NCBI GenBank assembly: GCA_017308135.1
Contig: JAFKFM010000011.1
Coordinates: 186,001-250,000 of the forward strand
DNA: 64,000 nucleotides
Direction of reading: 5' to 3'
DNA from: Alphaproteobacteria bacterium
Lineage (GTDB): Bacteria; Pseudomonadota; Alphaproteobacteria; CACIAM-22H2
The notes under the pieces are model-generated. The model did not search any database. It had not been told where the DNA came from and was given only the letters and a program-made list of their open reading frames with translations. Positions 45,039 to 54,479 of the stretch are shown here, piece by piece. Position 1 is the stretch's first letter. Each line of letters begins with the position of its first letter. A program made the translations under genes and the position numbers.

Positions 45039-45998
45039 TCAAAGGCCGTAAGCCGACGGCGAGGGAACGGCGCGATGGAAGCGCAGCTTCTTGGCGTATT
45101 CGAGGGGATTTTTGGGCCGGACGAAGGCGCCCGGCGGATGGTTGAGCCAATCGTAAAGCCGCGTGAGCAGAAAGCGCAGCGCGGAGCCGCGCGCCATCAC
45201 CGGCAAGGCGGCGGTTTCGGCTGCCGATAGCGCGCGCTTGGCCGTATAGCCCGCGACCAGCCGGCGCGCCTTGGTCGCGTTGAACGAACCGTCGCCTTCG
45301 AAGCACCAGCAATTGAGGCAGATGGCGAGGTCGTAGGCGAGGATGTCGTTGCACGCGAAATAGAAGTCGATCATCCCTGAGAATTTGCCGTCGAGGAAAA
45401 AGACGTTGTCGGGGAAGAAATCGGCGTGGATCACGCCCTGCGGCAGATCGCGCGGCCAGTTCGCGTCGAGGAAATCGAGCTCGCTTTCGATCAACGCGGC
45501 GAGGCCCTTTTCCACTTCGTCCGCACGGCCGTTGCACGAATCGTAAAGCGGGCGCCAGCCCGCCGGGCCCAACGCGTTTTCGCGGCGGATCGAAAAATCC
45601 GCGCCCGCGACATGAAGGCTCGCCAACGCTTCGCCGACCGGCGCGCAATGCCCGATCTCGATCTTGCGCGGCCACACGCCCTTCAAAAACGAGACGATTG
45701 CCGCCGGGCGGCCGCAAAGCTCGCCCAGCAACGCGCCATCGTTGCGATGGATCGGCGTGGGGCAAGCGATCCCCTTGGCGGCGAGATGTTCCATCAGGCC
45801 GAGGAAGAAGGGTAGGTCTTCGCGCTTCACGCGCTTCTCGTAGAGCGTGAGAATGAATTGCCCTTGGCCCGTTTCGAGCACGAAGTTGGAATTCTCCACG
45901 CCTTCCGCGATGCCGCGATAGGCGACCAGCGAGCCGATCCCGTAATCCTTCAGGAACCGCGTGAGGGCCTCGTCGTCGACATCGGTATAGACGGCCAT
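45039..45998 (-). CDS. thrB: Homoserine kinase (APH-fold type)
   Basis: 319 residues of the aminoglycoside phosphotransferase-like ThrB used by alphaproteobacteria. [15 protein letters not shown] is the glycine-rich-like loop, [14 protein letters not shown] the catalytic HxDxxxxN motif and [12 protein letters not shown] the metal-binding Asp. Makes O-phosphohomoserine for ThrC. ATG at 45998 shares one base with the ispH stop (TGATG). Confidence 0.95.
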   Translation of the reverse strand: MAVYTDVDDEALTRFLKDYGIGSLVAYRGIAEGVENSNFVLETGQGQFILTLYEKRVKREDLPFFLGLMEHLAAKGIACPTPIHRNDGALLGELCGRPAAIVSFLKGVWPRKIEIGHCAPVGEALASLHVAGADFSIRRENALGPAGWRPLYDSCNGRADEVEKGLAALIESELDFLDANWPRDLPQGVIHADFFPDNVFFLDGKFSGMIDFYFACNDILAYDLAICLNCWCFEGDGSFNATKARRLVAGYTAKRALSAAETAALPVMARGSALRFLLTRLYDWLNHPPGAFVRPKNPLEYAKKLRFHRAVPSPSAYGL

Positions 45999-46945
45999 CA
46001 GGCGGATTCCAGCGCGCGGGGCAGATTGAACTTCACGTCCTCGACGGCGGTGACGACGTCTTCGATCGTCACGGCGAAACGCTTGCGCGCTTCGTCGATC
46101 GTTTCCTGCACCAGGATTTCGGGCGCCGAGGCGCCGGCCGAAAGCCCGAGCGTGCGGATGGGCCCGAGCTTCGCCCAATCGATATCGGCCGCACTGGCGA
46201 CCAAATGGGCGTTGGCGCAGCCCGCGCGTTTGGCGACTTCGACGAGGCGCAGCGAATTCGACGATTTGGTCGAGCCGATCACCAGCACCGCGTCGCTGCG
46301 CGCGGCGATCGCCTTCACCGCCGCTTGGCGATTGGTCGTCGCGTAGCAGATATCGTCCTTTCGCGGCGGCAGCATGTCGGGGAAACGCCGCAAAAGTTCC
46401 GCGACGATCCCGGCCGTGTCGTCGACCGACAGCGTGGTTTGCGTCGCGTAGGCGAGCGGCCCGGCGGGAAGATTTACGCGGCGCGCCTGTTCTTCGTCCT
46501 CGACCAGCGTGATCGAGCCTTCGGGCAATTGGCCCATCGTGCCGACCACTTCGGGGTGGCCGGCATGGCCGATCAAGGCGATATGGCGGCCGGCCTTGCG
46601 GTGATGCTCGGCCTCGCTATGGACTTTGCTGACCAGCGGGCAGGTCGCGTCGAGATAGATCATCTCGCGGCGTTGCGCCTCGGCGGGCACCGATTTGGGC
46701 ACGCCATGGGCGGAGAACACGACCGGCCGGTCGTCCGGCACCTGGTCCAGTTCGGCGACGAAAATCGCCCCTTTGCGTTCCAGCGCCTCGACCACGTGGC
46801 GGTTATGGACGATTTCGTGGCGCACATAGACCGGCGTGCCGTAGCGTTCCAGCGCCCGTTCGACGATCAAAATCGCGCGGTCCACCCCGGCGCAGAATCC
46901 GCGCGGGCCGGCGAGCAGGATCGTCAGGGAAGCTTGTGCGGGCAT
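45998..46945 (-). CDS. ispH: 4-hydroxy-3-methylbut-2-enyl diphosphate reductase
   Basis: 315 residues. The three cluster-binding cysteines are Cys18 ([13 protein letters not shown]), Cys102 ([11 protein letters not shown]) and Cys200 ([11 protein letters not shown]); HEIVHN and GHAGHPEV supply substrate-binding His, and [10 protein letters not shown] the Ser-x-Asn motif. Last step of the MEP isoprenoid pathway, producing IPP and DMAPP. ATG at 46945 chosen; the upstream open frame runs antisense to the CDGSH and lipoprotein genes. First gene of ispH-thrB-SIMPL-rnhA. Confidence 0.96.
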   Translation of the reverse strand: MPAQASLTILLAGPRGFCAGVDRAILIVERALERYGTPVYVRHEIVHNRHVVEALERKGAIFVAELDQVPDDRPVVFSAHGVPKSVPAEAQRREMIYLDATCPLVSKVHSEAEHHRKAGRHIALIGHAGHPEVVGTMGQLPEGSITLVEDEEQARRVNLPAGPLAYATQTTLSVDDTAGIVAELLRRFPDMLPPRKDDICYATTNRQAAVKAIAARSDAVLVIGSTKSSNSLRLVEVAKRAGCANAHLVASAADIDWAKLGPIRTLGLSAGASAPEILVQETIDEARKRFAVTIEDVVTAVEDVKFNLPRALESA

Positions 46946-47020
46946 AGGGGAAATCCTATTGTCGCCCCGTGATATACCGGAGTCGCAGCGCGATTCCAGC
47001 CCGTTCCGGAGGCTCGAAGA

Positions 47021-47260
47021 ATGGCCGATCCCGTCGTCGCCCAGAAAGCGCCCTATCCCGTGGATGTCGAAGCGGGAAAAACCTATTGGTGGTGCGCCTG
47101 CGGCCGGTCGAAGAAGCAGCCCTTCTGCGACGGTTCGCATTCGGGCACGGGTATCCAGCCGATGAAATACGAAGCCGGCCAAGCGAAAAAGCTGTTCTTC
47201 TGCGGTTGCAAGGCGACCAAGAACCAGCCTTTGTGCGACGGCGGGCATAAGGGGCTTTGA
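47021..47260 (+). CDS. CDGSH iron-sulfur domain protein (two motifs)
   Basis: 79 residues with two CDGSH [2Fe-2S] motifs: [16 protein letters not shown] and [16 protein letters not shown], each a C-x-C-...-C-x3-H set. This double arrangement in one chain matches the CISD3/Miner2 type rather than dimeric mitoNEET. Such proteins carry redox-active, labile clusters and are linked to iron or redox handling. Divergent from ispH, itself an Fe-S enzyme. Confidence 0.9.
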   Translation: MADPVVAQKAPYPVDVEAGKTYWWCACGRSKKQPFCDGSHSGTGIQPMKYEAGQAKKLFFCGCKATKNQPLCDGGHKGL

Positions 47261-47263
47261 CAC

Positions 47264-47806
47264 TTGTTGCGTAAAATTTTCGTCGCGGCGGGCCTCGCCG
47301 CCGCCGTTCTTTCGGCCTGTTCGTCGCCCGATCTTGCCACCACGGCGACCTGCCCGCGCGGCGGGCTGGTGCCCGACGCCAATACGCTGGTCCAGTTCCG
47401 CGAAGGGCCAGGCCGCGATCTGACCGATGTGGTGGCGCAAGCCCAGATCGTCGATTTCAAGATCGCGTGCGAATACGCGACCGGCCGAAGCGCCAAGCCG
47501 GGCGTGGTGCTGGATCTGCAAGTCGCCATCGCGGCCGAACGCGGCCCCGCCGATCGCGCGCGCAAGGCCAATCTGTCGTATTTCGTCGCGATCCTGGACG
47601 GCGAGCAGAACATCGTCGCCAAGGATTTCTTCCAGGCGGCGTTCGAGTTTCCCGACAACCGGACCCGCGTGGGCCGGGTGGAGGAATTGGAGCCGCGAAT
47701 CGCGCTTAAATCCAATTTCGACGGCCCGTCCTATCGCGTGATGATCGGTTTCCAGCTGACCGAAGATCAGCTGGAATGGAACCGCCGCCAGCGCGGGCCG
47801 CGCTGA
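47264..47806 (+). CDS. Conserved hypothetical lipoprotein
   Basis: 180 residues starting at TTG, three nt after the CDGSH gene. The signal [14 protein letters not shown] is a lipobox (LSAC). The mature part has [22 protein letters not shown], a Cys near residue 30, and strand-rich sequence ending [16 protein letters not shown] do not recognise a named family; similar proteins are seen as alphaproteobacterial 'hypothetical lipoprotein'. Confidence 0.7.
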   Translation: MLRKIFVAAGLAAAVLSACSSPDLATTATCPRGGLVPDANTLVQFREGPGRDLTDVVAQAQIVDFKIACEYATGRSAKPGVVLDLQVAIAAERGPADRARKANLSYFVAILDGEQNIVAKDFFQAAFEFPDNRTRVGRVEELEPRIALKSNFDGPSYRVMIGFQLTEDQLEWNRRQRGPR

Positions 47807-47845
47807 TCGAACCGGGCGAATTCATCCACACAATCGACGAGCAGC

Positions 47846-47873
47846 TTGACCCGCCAGGGACTCCCTTTATCTT
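47846..47873 (+). promoter_or_regulatory. Candidate sigma-70 promoter of the gcv operon
   Basis: TTGACC (5 of 6 consensus) and TATCTT (4 of 6) with a 16-nt spacer. The predicted start near 47880 falls just before the first aptamer of the glycine riboswitch, which supports the call. Confidence 0.5.
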
Positions 47874-47884
47874 GGGGGTGCCTA

Positions 47885-48092
47885 TCGCGGGAGAGACCGC
47901 GTCGTTTTCGGACGGCGCGGCGCCGAAGGAGCAACCGCCCCGGAAACTCTCAGGCAAAAGGACCGCGATCAGGCGTCGAGTTGCGAACTCTGGAAAGCGG
48001 CGTATGGGTTTCGGTCCATAAGCCCACCGAAGAGGTAAGTCTCCCGCAAGGGCAGGCGATTCTTTCAGGTCCCAGGACAGAGGGGGCGCCCA
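47885..48092 (+). ncRNA. Tandem glycine riboswitch
   Basis: Two consecutive glycine aptamers in the 336-nt gap upstream of gcvT. Aptamer 1 (about 47885-47976) has GCGGGAGAGACCGCG, CGCCGAAGGAGCAACCGCCCC and ACTCTCAGGCAAAAGGACC. Aptamer 2 (about 47988-48092) has ACTCTGGAAAGC, CACCGAAGAGGTAAGTCTCC and CTTTCAGGTCCCAGGACAGA. These are the conserved gcvT-motif elements. Glycine binding normally switches the operon on. The short linker between aptamers is typical of the tandem class. Confidence 0.93.
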
Positions 48093-48094
48093 CG

Positions 48095-48113
48095 GCCGGA
48101 TGAATAATCCGGC
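48095..48113 (+). promoter_or_regulatory. Hairpin in the riboswitch expression platform
   Basis: GCCGGAT GAATA ATCCGGC, a perfect 7-bp stem with a 5-nt loop directly after aptamer 2 and 29 nt before the gcvT start. No U tract follows, so a translation-level or antiterminator role is more likely than termination. Confidence 0.45.
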
Positions 48114-48142
48114 ATTTGCGCGCCCGACTCCGGAGTTCCGTT

Positions 48143-49252
48143 TTGTCCGACGACGAAAACCTGAAATTCACGCCGCTCGATGCGTTGCATCGTTCGCTGG
48201 GCGCCAAAATGGTGCCGTTCGCGGGCTATGCGATGCCCGTGCATTATCCCGCCGGCATTTTGAACGAGCATTTGCACACCCGCGCCGCCGCCGGGCTGTT
48301 CGACGTGTCGCATATGGGACAGGCCTTGCTGTTGGGCCCCGATGCCGCGACGGCGCTCGAAACGCTCGTGCCCGGCGACCTTCAAGTGTTGAAGGAGGGG
48401 GCCACGCGCTACACGCAGCTGACCGACGACAATGGCGGCATCCTCGACGATCTGATGGCGACGAAGCGCAACGACGGGCTCTATCTCGTCGTCAACGCGG
48501 CGTGCAAAGACGCCGATTTCGCGCGCATCGACGCCAAAATCGGATCGCGCGCGAAGCTCGTGCGCCTCGACGATCGCGCCTTGCTGGCGTTGCAGGGACC
48601 GAAAGCGGCCGAGGTGATGGCGCGTTTGGCGCCCGACAGCGTCGGCCAAAAATTCATGACTCTGCGTGCCGGGAAGATCGGCGCGTTCGATTGCTGGTTC
48701 ACGCGCTCGGGTTACACCGGCGAAGACGGCTACGAGATTTCGGTCCCTGCGTCGCAGGCCGAAGGTCTGGCGAAGCTGCTGCTCGATCAGCCGGAAGTGA
48801 AGCCGATCGGTTTGGGCGCGCGCGATTCGCTGCGTCTCGAAGCGGGGCTTTGCCTCTACGGCCACGATATCGACACGACGACCTCGCCGATCGAAGCCGA
48901 TCTGGTCTGGTCGATTTCCAAGCGCCGGCGCGCCGAAGGCGGCTTCCCAGGTGCCGCGCGCGTGCAAAAGGAACTCGCCGACGGGCCGTCGCGCAAGCGC
49001 GTGGGCATTCTGCCCGAAGGCCGCGCCCCTGCCCGCGAAGGCACGGAGATCGTCGATGCCAACGGCAACAAGATCGGCATCGTCACCTCGGGCGGTTTCG
49101 GGCCCACGGTGAACGGCCCGATCGCCATGGGCTATGTGCCCGCTTCCTTCGCCCAGCCCGGCACGCCGGTCGGGCTCGTCGTCCGGGGCAAGACGCTTCC
49201 CGCCAAAATCGCGGGAATGCCTTTCGCCCCCCATCGTTATTTCCGCGGTTAG
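48143..49252 (+). CDS. gcvT: Aminomethyltransferase (glycine cleavage T protein)
   Basis: 369 residues. [70 protein letters not shown] and the C-terminal [24 protein letters not shown] region identify T protein, which releases ammonia and forms methylene-THF from the H-bound aminomethyl group. Start is TTG at 48143, seven nt after GGAG; this gives the family N-terminus [12 protein letters not shown]. First gene behind the glycine riboswitch. Confidence 0.95.
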   Translation: MSDDENLKFTPLDALHRSLGAKMVPFAGYAMPVHYPAGILNEHLHTRAAAGLFDVSHMGQALLLGPDAATALETLVPGDLQVLKEGATRYTQLTDDNGGILDDLMATKRNDGLYLVVNAACKDADFARIDAKIGSRAKLVRLDDRALLALQGPKAAEVMARLAPDSVGQKFMTLRAGKIGAFDCWFTRSGYTGEDGYEISVPASQAEGLAKLLLDQPEVKPIGLGARDSLRLEAGLCLYGHDIDTTTSPIEADLVWSISKRRRAEGGFPGAARVQKELADGPSRKRVGILPEGRAPAREGTEIVDANGNKIGIVTSGGFGPTVNGPIAMGYVPASFAQPGTPVGLVVRGKTLPAKIAGMPFAPHRYFRG

Positions 49253-49264
49253 GAGACCCGACAC

Positions 49265-49645
49265 ATGGCCGAATTGCGTTTCACCAAAGACCACGAATGG
49301 ATCCGCGTCGCCGACGGCGACGTCTACGAGATCGGCATTTCCGACTACGCGCAAAGCCAGCTCGGCGACGTCGTGTTCGTCGACCTGCCGGAAATCGGCA
49401 AGCAGATCGCCAAGGGTGGCCAAGCCGCCGTGGTCGAATCGGTCAAGGCGGCGTCGGACGTGTATTCGCCCGTCGGCGGCACGGTCGTCGGCATCAACGA
49501 CGCGCTCAGCGCCGATCCGGGCTTGATCAACCGCGAGCCCACGACGGGCGGCTGGTTCTTCAAGCTGAAGACCGGCGACACCGCGCAATTCGCCGAGTTG
49601 ATGGACGAAGCGGCGTATGCCGACTACGTGAAGGGCCTGGGCTGA
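49265..49645 (+). CDS. gcvH: Glycine cleavage H protein
   Basis: 126 residues. KDHEWIRV at the start and [16 protein letters not shown] with the lipoyl-accepting Lys61, followed by the [14 protein letters not shown] strand, are diagnostic. Shuttles the aminomethyl group between P, T and L proteins. TGATG overlap with gcvPA. Confidence 0.97.
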   Translation: MAELRFTKDHEWIRVADGDVYEIGISDYAQSQLGDVVFVDLPEIGKQIAKGGQAAVVESVKAASDVYSPVGGTVVGINDALSADPGLINREPTTGGWFFKLKTGDTAQFAELMDEAAYADYVKGLG

Positions 49646-50991
49646 TGCGTTATCTGCCGCATACCGATTCCGATCGCGCCGCGATGCTGGCGGCGATCGG
49701 CGTCAAATCGGCCGACGAGCTGTTCGTCGACGTGCCCGCCGCGGCGCGTTTGGCCGGGCCGGTCGCGGGTCTGTCCGCGACCAAGAGCGAGCTGGAAGTC
49801 GAGCGCATCCTGAGCGGGCTTGCGGCGAAGAACCGCCCCGCCGGTTCGCAAGCGAGCTTCTTAGGCGCGGGCGCTTATCGCCATCACGTGCCCGCCTCGG
49901 TCGATGCGATCATCCAGCGCGGCGAGTTCCTGACGAGCTACACGCCCTATCAGCCGGAAATCGCGCAAGGCACGCTGCAATATCTGTTCGAGTTCCAGAC
50001 GCAGGTCGCGATGCTGACCGGCATGGATGTCGCCAATGCGTCGATGTACGACGCGGCGACCGCCGCGGTCGAAGCGGTGCAGATGGCCAATCGTGTCACG
50101 CGGCGCGGCAAGACGATCCTGTCCGGGGCCGTGCATCCGCATTATCGCGAAACGATTGAAACCCACGGCAAGTTCTCGGGCTTCGAGGTCGTGTCGCTCG
50201 CCCCGAACGTCGATGGGCTTGCGGGCATCGAAGCCAAGCTCGACGCCAAGACCGCCAGCGTCGTCGTGCAATACCCGAACGTGTTCGGCCGCTTGCAGGA
50301 CCTGACGTCGCTCGCCGCCGCCTGCCAAAAGGCGGGTGTGTTGCTGATCGTTGCGATCCCCGAGATCGTGTCGATGGGGGCGGTCACGCCGCCGGGTGCG
50401 ATGGGTGCGGATATCGTCGTGGCCGAAGGCCAATCGATCGGCAACGCGCTGAATTTCGGCGGGCCTTATGTGGGCCTGTTCGCCGCCAAGGAAAAATATG
50501 TCCGCCAGATGCCGGGCCGCTTGTGCGGCGAAACGGTGGATGCGGACGGCAAGCGCGGCTGGGTGCTGACCCTCTCGACGCGCGAGCAGCATATCCGCCG
50601 CGAAAAGGCGACGTCGAATATCTGCACCAATTCGGGGCTCTGCGCGCTCGCCTTCACGGTGCATCTGTCGTTGTTGGGCGAAACGGGTTTGCGGCGTCTC
50701 GCGGGCCTCAATCATGCGCTGGCGACGACGCTGGAAGCCAAGCTCGCCAAGGTGAAGGGTGTCAAACTCCTCACCGACGCCTATTTCAACGAATTCGCGA
50801 TCGAATTGCCGCGCGATGCGGGTGAAGTCGTCGATGCGCTCGCCGACAAGGGCGTGCTCGCCGGCGTGCCCGGTTCGCGTCTGTGGCCGGGCGATGCGTC
50901 GATGGCCAAGACGCTGATCGTCGCGGTCACGGAAACGAACACGGTGGAAGACATGGATCTGTTCGCGACGAAGCTCGCGGAGGTGCTGTGA
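49645..50991 (+). CDS. gcvPA: Glycine dehydrogenase (decarboxylating) subunit 1
   Basis: 448 residues. [14 protein letters not shown] start, [39 protein letters not shown] and [16 protein letters not shown] match the N-terminal half of P protein, as found in the two-subunit enzyme. The ATG at 49645 is coupled to gcvH; the frame is open for about 500 codons upstream but that part is a shadow of gcvT/gcvH in another phase. Confidence 0.96.
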   Translation: MRYLPHTDSDRAAMLAAIGVKSADELFVDVPAAARLAGPVAGLSATKSELEVERILSGLAAKNRPAGSQASFLGAGAYRHHVPASVDAIIQRGEFLTSYTPYQPEIAQGTLQYLFEFQTQVAMLTGMDVANASMYDAATAAVEAVQMANRVTRRGKTILSGAVHPHYRETIETHGKFSGFEVVSLAPNVDGLAGIEAKLDAKTASVVVQYPNVFGRLQDLTSLAAACQKAGVLLIVAIPEIVSMGAVTPPGAMGADIVVAEGQSIGNALNFGGPYVGLFAAKEKYVRQMPGRLCGETVDADGKRGWVLTLSTREQHIRREKATSNICTNSGLCALAFTVHLSLLGETGLRRLAGLNHALATTLEAKLAKVKGVKLLTDAYFNEFAIELPRDAGEVVDALADKGVLAGVPGSRLWPGDASMAKTLIVAVTETNTVEDMDLFATKLAEVL

Positions 50992-52574
50992 TGGACAAGT
51001 CGCAAGGCCGCAGCGCACAAGACGCGCCCGCCCAGGAACTCCCGCCTTTCGTCACCGCGTCGGGCCATCGTGGATTGCAGCTCGAAGAAAAACTGATCTT
51101 CGAGCAAGGCGTGCCCGGCCGCGTCGGTGTGGACGTGCCGGAAGCGCCCCAGGGTGCCGCGAACAAGCTCGGCGCCTTCGCGCGCAAAGGCGCGATCGGC
51201 TTGCCCGATCTTTCCGAGCCGCAGGTCGTGCGCCATTTCACGCGCCTGTCGCAGAAGAACTACGGTATCGATTCGGGCCTGTTCTCGCTCGGCTCGTGCA
51301 CGATGAAGCACAACCCGCGCCTGAACGAGAAGATGGCGCGTCTGCCGGGCTTCGCGGATATCCATCCGCTGCAGCCGGAAAAAACCGTGCAGGGCGCGCT
51401 CGAGCTCATCGACACGCTGGCGCATTGGCTGAAGACGCTGACCGGCATGCCGGCGGTGGCGATGAGCCCGGCGGCGGGCGCCCATGGCGAGCTCTGCGGC
51501 ATGGTCGCGATCTGGGCCGCGATCCAGGCGAAAGGCGAGGGCGCCACGCGCCGCCGCGTGCTCGTGCCTGAATCCGCGCACGGTACCAATCCCGCGACGG
51601 CCGCGTTGCTCGGCTTTACCGTCGATCCGATCCCGGCGAACGAACGCGGGCGCGTCGATCTGGCGGCGTTCGAGAAGAAGCTGGGCCCCGATGTCGCCGC
51701 GATCATGCTGACCAACCCCAACACTTGCGGGTTGTTCGAAGGCGACATCAAAAAGATCGCCGATCTCGTCCACGCGGCGGGCGGCTATTTCTATTGCGAC
51801 GGCGCCAATTACAACGCGATCGCGGGCCGCGTGCGCCCGGCCGATCTCGGCGTCGACGCGATGCATATCAATCTGCACAAGACGTTCTCCACACCGCATG
51901 GCGGCGGCGGCCCGGGCTCGGGCCCCGTCGTGTTGTCGGCGGCGTTGGCGCCTTATGCGCCGCTGCCCTATGTCGTGCATGGCGCCAAAGGTTTCGAACT
52001 CGTCGAAACCAAGAAGTCGGGCACGTCGCCCTTCGGCCGCTTGAAGGGCTTCCACGGCCAGATGGGCATGTTCGTGCGCGCCTTGGCCTACATGCTCAGC
52101 CACGGCTCGGACGGGATTCGCCAAGCCTCGACCGACGCGGTGCTGAACGCGAATTACATCCTCGCGCGCTTGAAGGATGTGATGAGCCCGGCCTTCGCCG
52201 GCGGCCCGTGCATGCACGAGGCGCTGTTCGACGATGCGTTCTTGAAGGATACGGGCGTGTCGACGCTCGACTTCGCCAAGGCGCTGATCGACGAGGGGTA
52301 TCATCCGATGACGATGTATTTCCCGCTCGTCGTCCACGGCGCCATGCTGATCGAGCCGACGGAAAGCGAGAACAAGGAATCGCTCGACGCGTTTATCGAT
52401 TCCTTGCGCCACCTCGCCACCCTGGCGAAGAAGGGCGATCAGGCCGATTTCTTCCACGCGGCGCCGCGGCTCACCCCGCGCCGGCGCCTGGACGAAACGC
52501 GCGCCGCGCGCAGCCCGATTCTGCGCTGGAAGCCCACCCCGCCGCCGTCGCCCACCGCGCAAGCGGCGGAGTGA
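50991..52574 (+). CDS. gcvPB: Glycine dehydrogenase (decarboxylating) subunit 2
   Basis: 527 residues. GSCTMKHNPR, SPAAGAHGELCGM, PESAHGTNPATAAL and MHINLHKTFSTPHGGGGPGSGP with the PLP lysine Lys297 identify the C-terminal half of P protein. Together with gcvPA it decarboxylates glycine and transfers the aminomethyl group to GcvH. A Pro/Ala-rich tail ends the protein. TGATG overlap with gcvPA. The L protein is not in the window. Confidence 0.96.
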   Translation: MDKSQGRSAQDAPAQELPPFVTASGHRGLQLEEKLIFEQGVPGRVGVDVPEAPQGAANKLGAFARKGAIGLPDLSEPQVVRHFTRLSQKNYGIDSGLFSLGSCTMKHNPRLNEKMARLPGFADIHPLQPEKTVQGALELIDTLAHWLKTLTGMPAVAMSPAAGAHGELCGMVAIWAAIQAKGEGATRRRVLVPESAHGTNPATAALLGFTVDPIPANERGRVDLAAFEKKLGPDVAAIMLTNPNTCGLFEGDIKKIADLVHAAGGYFYCDGANYNAIAGRVRPADLGVDAMHINLHKTFSTPHGGGGPGSGPVVLSAALAPYAPLPYVVHGAKGFELVETKKSGTSPFGRLKGFHGQMGMFVRALAYMLSHGSDGIRQASTDAVLNANYILARLKDVMSPAFAGGPCMHEALFDDAFLKDTGVSTLDFAKALIDEGYHPMTMYFPLVVHGAMLIEPTESENKESLDAFIDSLRHLATLAKKGDQADFFHAAPRLTPRRRLDETRAARSPILRWKPTPPPSPTAQAAE

Positions 52575-52591
52575 CGCCAAGCCGGTCCCGT

Positions 52592-52623
52592 GCTAGTTTC
52601 TACCCATCAGGGTAGAAACTAGC
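52592..52623. promoter_or_regulatory. 14-bp inverted repeat, candidate vapBC operator
   Basis: GCTAGTTTCTACCC / GGGTAGAAACTAGC, perfect 14-bp arms around a 4-nt centre (ATCA). It lies 12 nt before the antitoxin ATG and 18 nt after the gcvPB stop. There is no U tract, so it reads as an operator for VapB autoregulation rather than a terminator. Confidence 0.65.
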
Positions 52624-52634
52624 CGGAAACGGCG

Positions 52635-52943
52635 ATGGGCAGACCGATCAAGAAGACCAAGCGCGACGCGGCGGCCAAGGGCTTGAGCATCAAGAGCCCC
52701 GACGTGCTGCGGCTTTTGCGCGCGCGCAGTTCCGAGACGGGGCTCGGCTATACCGAATTGCTGCGCCGGGTTTTGGCGCGCCCGCTGGTCCGTTCGGCGG
52801 CCGAAATCGCGCGCATCGAAACCGAAACGGCGGCGATTCAGCGCCGTATGGCGGCGAAACGCGCCGAATTCGCCGCCACCGGCAAGCCTTGGCCGAGCGG
52901 CGATCATGACGATCTCTACGACGAGCACGGCCTGCCGAAATGA
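52635..52943 (+). CDS. vapB: VapB-type antitoxin
   Basis: 102 residues, basic N-terminus (GRPIKKTKRDAAAKGLSIKSP) then helical DVLRLLRARSSETGLGYTELLRRVLA, consistent with a ribbon-helix-helix-like or PSK-type DNA-binding part, and an acidic C-terminus (GDHDDLYDEHGLP) that would wrap the toxin. Overlaps vapC by 4 bp (ATGA), the usual arrangement. Family assignment depends largely on the toxin partner and the inverted repeat upstream. Confidence 0.78.
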   Translation: MGRPIKKTKRDAAAKGLSIKSPDVLRLLRARSSETGLGYTELLRRVLARPLVRSAAEIARIETETAAIQRRMAAKRAEFAATGKPWPSGDHDDLYDEHGLPK

Positions 52944-53326
52944 TCGTCGTCGACGCTTCGGCGCTGGTGGCGATGCTGCGCGACGAAGCGAAAGCCGATC
53001 AAATCCGCAAGGCGCTGATCGCGGATCCCGATTGCGTGATGGCGCCGGTCAATTGGCTCGAAGCGCGGATCGTCGCCGAACGGCATGACGCCGTCGCCGA
53101 GATGGAGCGGTTGCGCGCCGTGTTCGGCATCGAGATCGTGCCGACCGACGAGGCCCAATCCGATGCGGCGTGGAATGCGTTCAAGAATTTCGGCAAGGGT
53201 CGCCACGCGGCGGGGCTGAACCTCGCCGATTGCTTCGCCTATGCGCTGGCGCAAGTGAGCGAAGCGCCGTTGCTGTATATCGGCGCCGATTTCGCCAAGA
53301 CGGATATTCGCGCAGCGATCGCTTGA
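52940..53326 (+). CDS. vapC: VapC-family PIN toxin
   Basis: 128 residues with the PIN-domain acidic residues Asp5 (VVDASALV), Glu41 (NWLEARIV), Asp97 (LNLADCFAYA) and Asp117 (YIGADFAKTD). VapC toxins are Mg-dependent endoribonucleases, usually of tRNA or rRNA. Followed by a strong bidirectional terminator. Confidence 0.9.
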   Translation: MIVVDASALVAMLRDEAKADQIRKALIADPDCVMAPVNWLEARIVAERHDAVAEMERLRAVFGIEIVPTDEAQSDAAWNAFKNFGKGRHAAGLNLADCFAYALAQVSEAPLLYIGADFAKTDIRAAIA

Positions 53327-53345
53327 ATCGAGGGCGCCCAACGAA

Positions 53346-53375
53346 AAACCCCGCCGGATCGCTCCGGCGGGGTTT
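53346..53375. terminator. Bidirectional terminator between vapBC and the atp operon
   Basis: AAACCCCGCCGGA / TCCGGCGGGGTTT, a perfect 13-bp stem with a 4-nt loop (TCGC). The minus strand is followed by TTTTTCG and the plus strand by TTTGTTCG, so it can end both vapC and atpF transcripts. Confidence 0.85.
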
Positions 53376-53386
53376 GTTCGTTCGAG

Positions 53387-53418
53387 ACCCCGGCTCTCGC
53401 CGAAGGCTCGGCCGGGGT
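53387..53418. repeat. REP-like hairpin downstream of atpF
   Basis: ACCCCGGC / GCCGGGGT, 8-bp arms spanning a GC-rich centre with TCTCGCCGAAGGCTCG. The composition resembles dispersed intergenic repeats common in alphaproteobacteria. Only one copy is seen in this window. Confidence 0.35.
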
Positions 53419-53430
53419 GACGCTAAAGCG

Positions 53431-53919
53431 TCAGTTCAAGCGGCCCGGGATGTTCTTGATCGCGCCGTCGATCAGCGCGTCCTGGCGGCCGCGATCGAGG
53501 CCCTGGGCGAGCAGCTTGCCCGTGGCGGCCATCGCGAGGTCGACGGCGGCCGAACGCACTTCGGCGGTCGCCTGGGCTTCGGCCTGGGCGATACGCTGCA
53601 TCGCCGCGTCTTCGCGGCGCTTCAGCGCGGCTTGCAGATCGGCTTCGGCCTTGGCGGCGAGGCGCGCGGCCTCTTCCTTGGCGTTGGCGACGATCGCGTC
53701 GGCCTGGGCCATCGCTTCCTTGTGCTTGGCGACGTATTCGCCCAGCAGCTTTTCGGCGGCGGCGCGCAAGCTGGCGGCTTCGTCGAGATCCTTGCGGATA
53801 CGCTCGGCGCGCGCGTCCAGACCGGCGAGGAGCGCCGTCTTGGCCGGCGTCCAGGCGAAGTAGAACAGCGCCACGATCGCCAGCGTGATCCAGAGATATT
53901 CGTTGTGCAGGATCGCCAT
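53431..53919 (-). CDS. atpF: ATP synthase F0 subunit b
   Basis: 162 residues. One N-terminal helix (NEYLWITLAIVALFYFAW) and a long Ala/Glu/Lys-rich alpha-helical stalk (AAEKLLGEYVAKHKEAMAQADAIVANAKEEAARL). Forms the peripheral stator with b'. ATG at 53919, 14 nt after the b' stop. Last gene of the F0 operon. Confidence 0.9.
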   Translation of the reverse strand: MAILHNEYLWITLAIVALFYFAWTPAKTALLAGLDARAERIRKDLDEAASLRAAAEKLLGEYVAKHKEAMAQADAIVANAKEEAARLAAKAEADLQAALKRREDAAMQRIAQAEAQATAEVRSAAVDLAMAATGKLLAQGLDRGRQDALIDGAIKNIPGRLN

Positions 53920-53933
53920 TATCCGGATCTCCT

Positions 53934-54416
53934 TCAGGCGCGCGCGGCGGCGGCGGCCGCTTTGGCGTCGGCTTCGCTGACATTGAGGCCGGCGATCTTG
54001 CGCGCCGCGTCGGCGGCGATTTCGCCCGCGATGGCTTCGACATTGGCCAACGCGGCCTTGCGCGCGTCGGCGATGCGCCCTTCGGCCGACTTGATCTTGT
54101 CGGCGAGCTCCGCACCCTGGCGCGCCGACAATTCGGCGGCGTGCTTGGCGGCGGCGGCTTCGGTTTCGCCGCGCACGGCCTGGGCCTTCGCGCGGCTCTC
54201 GGCCAAAGCCTTCTCGTAGGCCGCGACCATCTTGTCGGTTTCTTCCTTGAGCGCGCCCGCCTTGGCGAGATCGCCTTCGATCTGCTTCTCGCGCGCCTCG
54301 ATGGCGGCACCCAGCTTGGGCGTCACGGCGCCGGCGACGACGTAGTAGAAGATCGCGAAAATGACCAGGAGCCAGAAGATTTGGCTCGCGAACCAGGTCG
54401 GGTCGAATTGCGGCAT
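53934..54416 (-). CDS. atpG: ATP synthase F0 subunit b'
   Basis: 160 residues. FDPTWFASQIFWLLVIFAIFYYVVAGAVTPKL is the b'-type membrane segment with the conserved FWL and P-K/R-L end, followed by the helical stalk and an Ala-rich C-terminus. Heterodimeric b/b' stators are typical of alphaproteobacteria and photosynthetic lineages. A UUCG-type hairpin separates it from atpE. Confidence 0.92.
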   Translation of the reverse strand: MPQFDPTWFASQIFWLLVIFAIFYYVVAGAVTPKLGAAIEAREKQIEGDLAKAGALKEETDKMVAAYEKALAESRAKAQAVRGETEAAAAKHAAELSARQGAELADKIKSAEGRIADARKAALANVEAIAGEIAADAARKIAGLNVSEADAKAAAAAARA

Positions 54417-54446
54417 GGCCGGTTCCCGTATGCGGGAGGAAAGGGG

Positions 54447-54472
54447 CCGGCCCTTCCCGAAGGAAGGGCCGG
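54447..54472 (-). promoter_or_regulatory. Stable intercistronic hairpin downstream of atpE
   Basis: On the minus strand CCGGCCCTTCC - TTCG - GGAAGGGCCGG, a perfect 11-bp stem closed by a TTCG tetraloop, in the gap between atpE and atpF'. No U tract follows. It could stabilise the upstream atpE message or attenuate read-through. Confidence 0.7.
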
Positions 54473-54479
54473 AAGAGGC

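Noticed and set aside
48100-49644. N-terminal extension of gcvPA
   Set aside because: The open frame upstream of 49645 is gcvT and gcvH read in another phase; the true start is coupled to gcvH.
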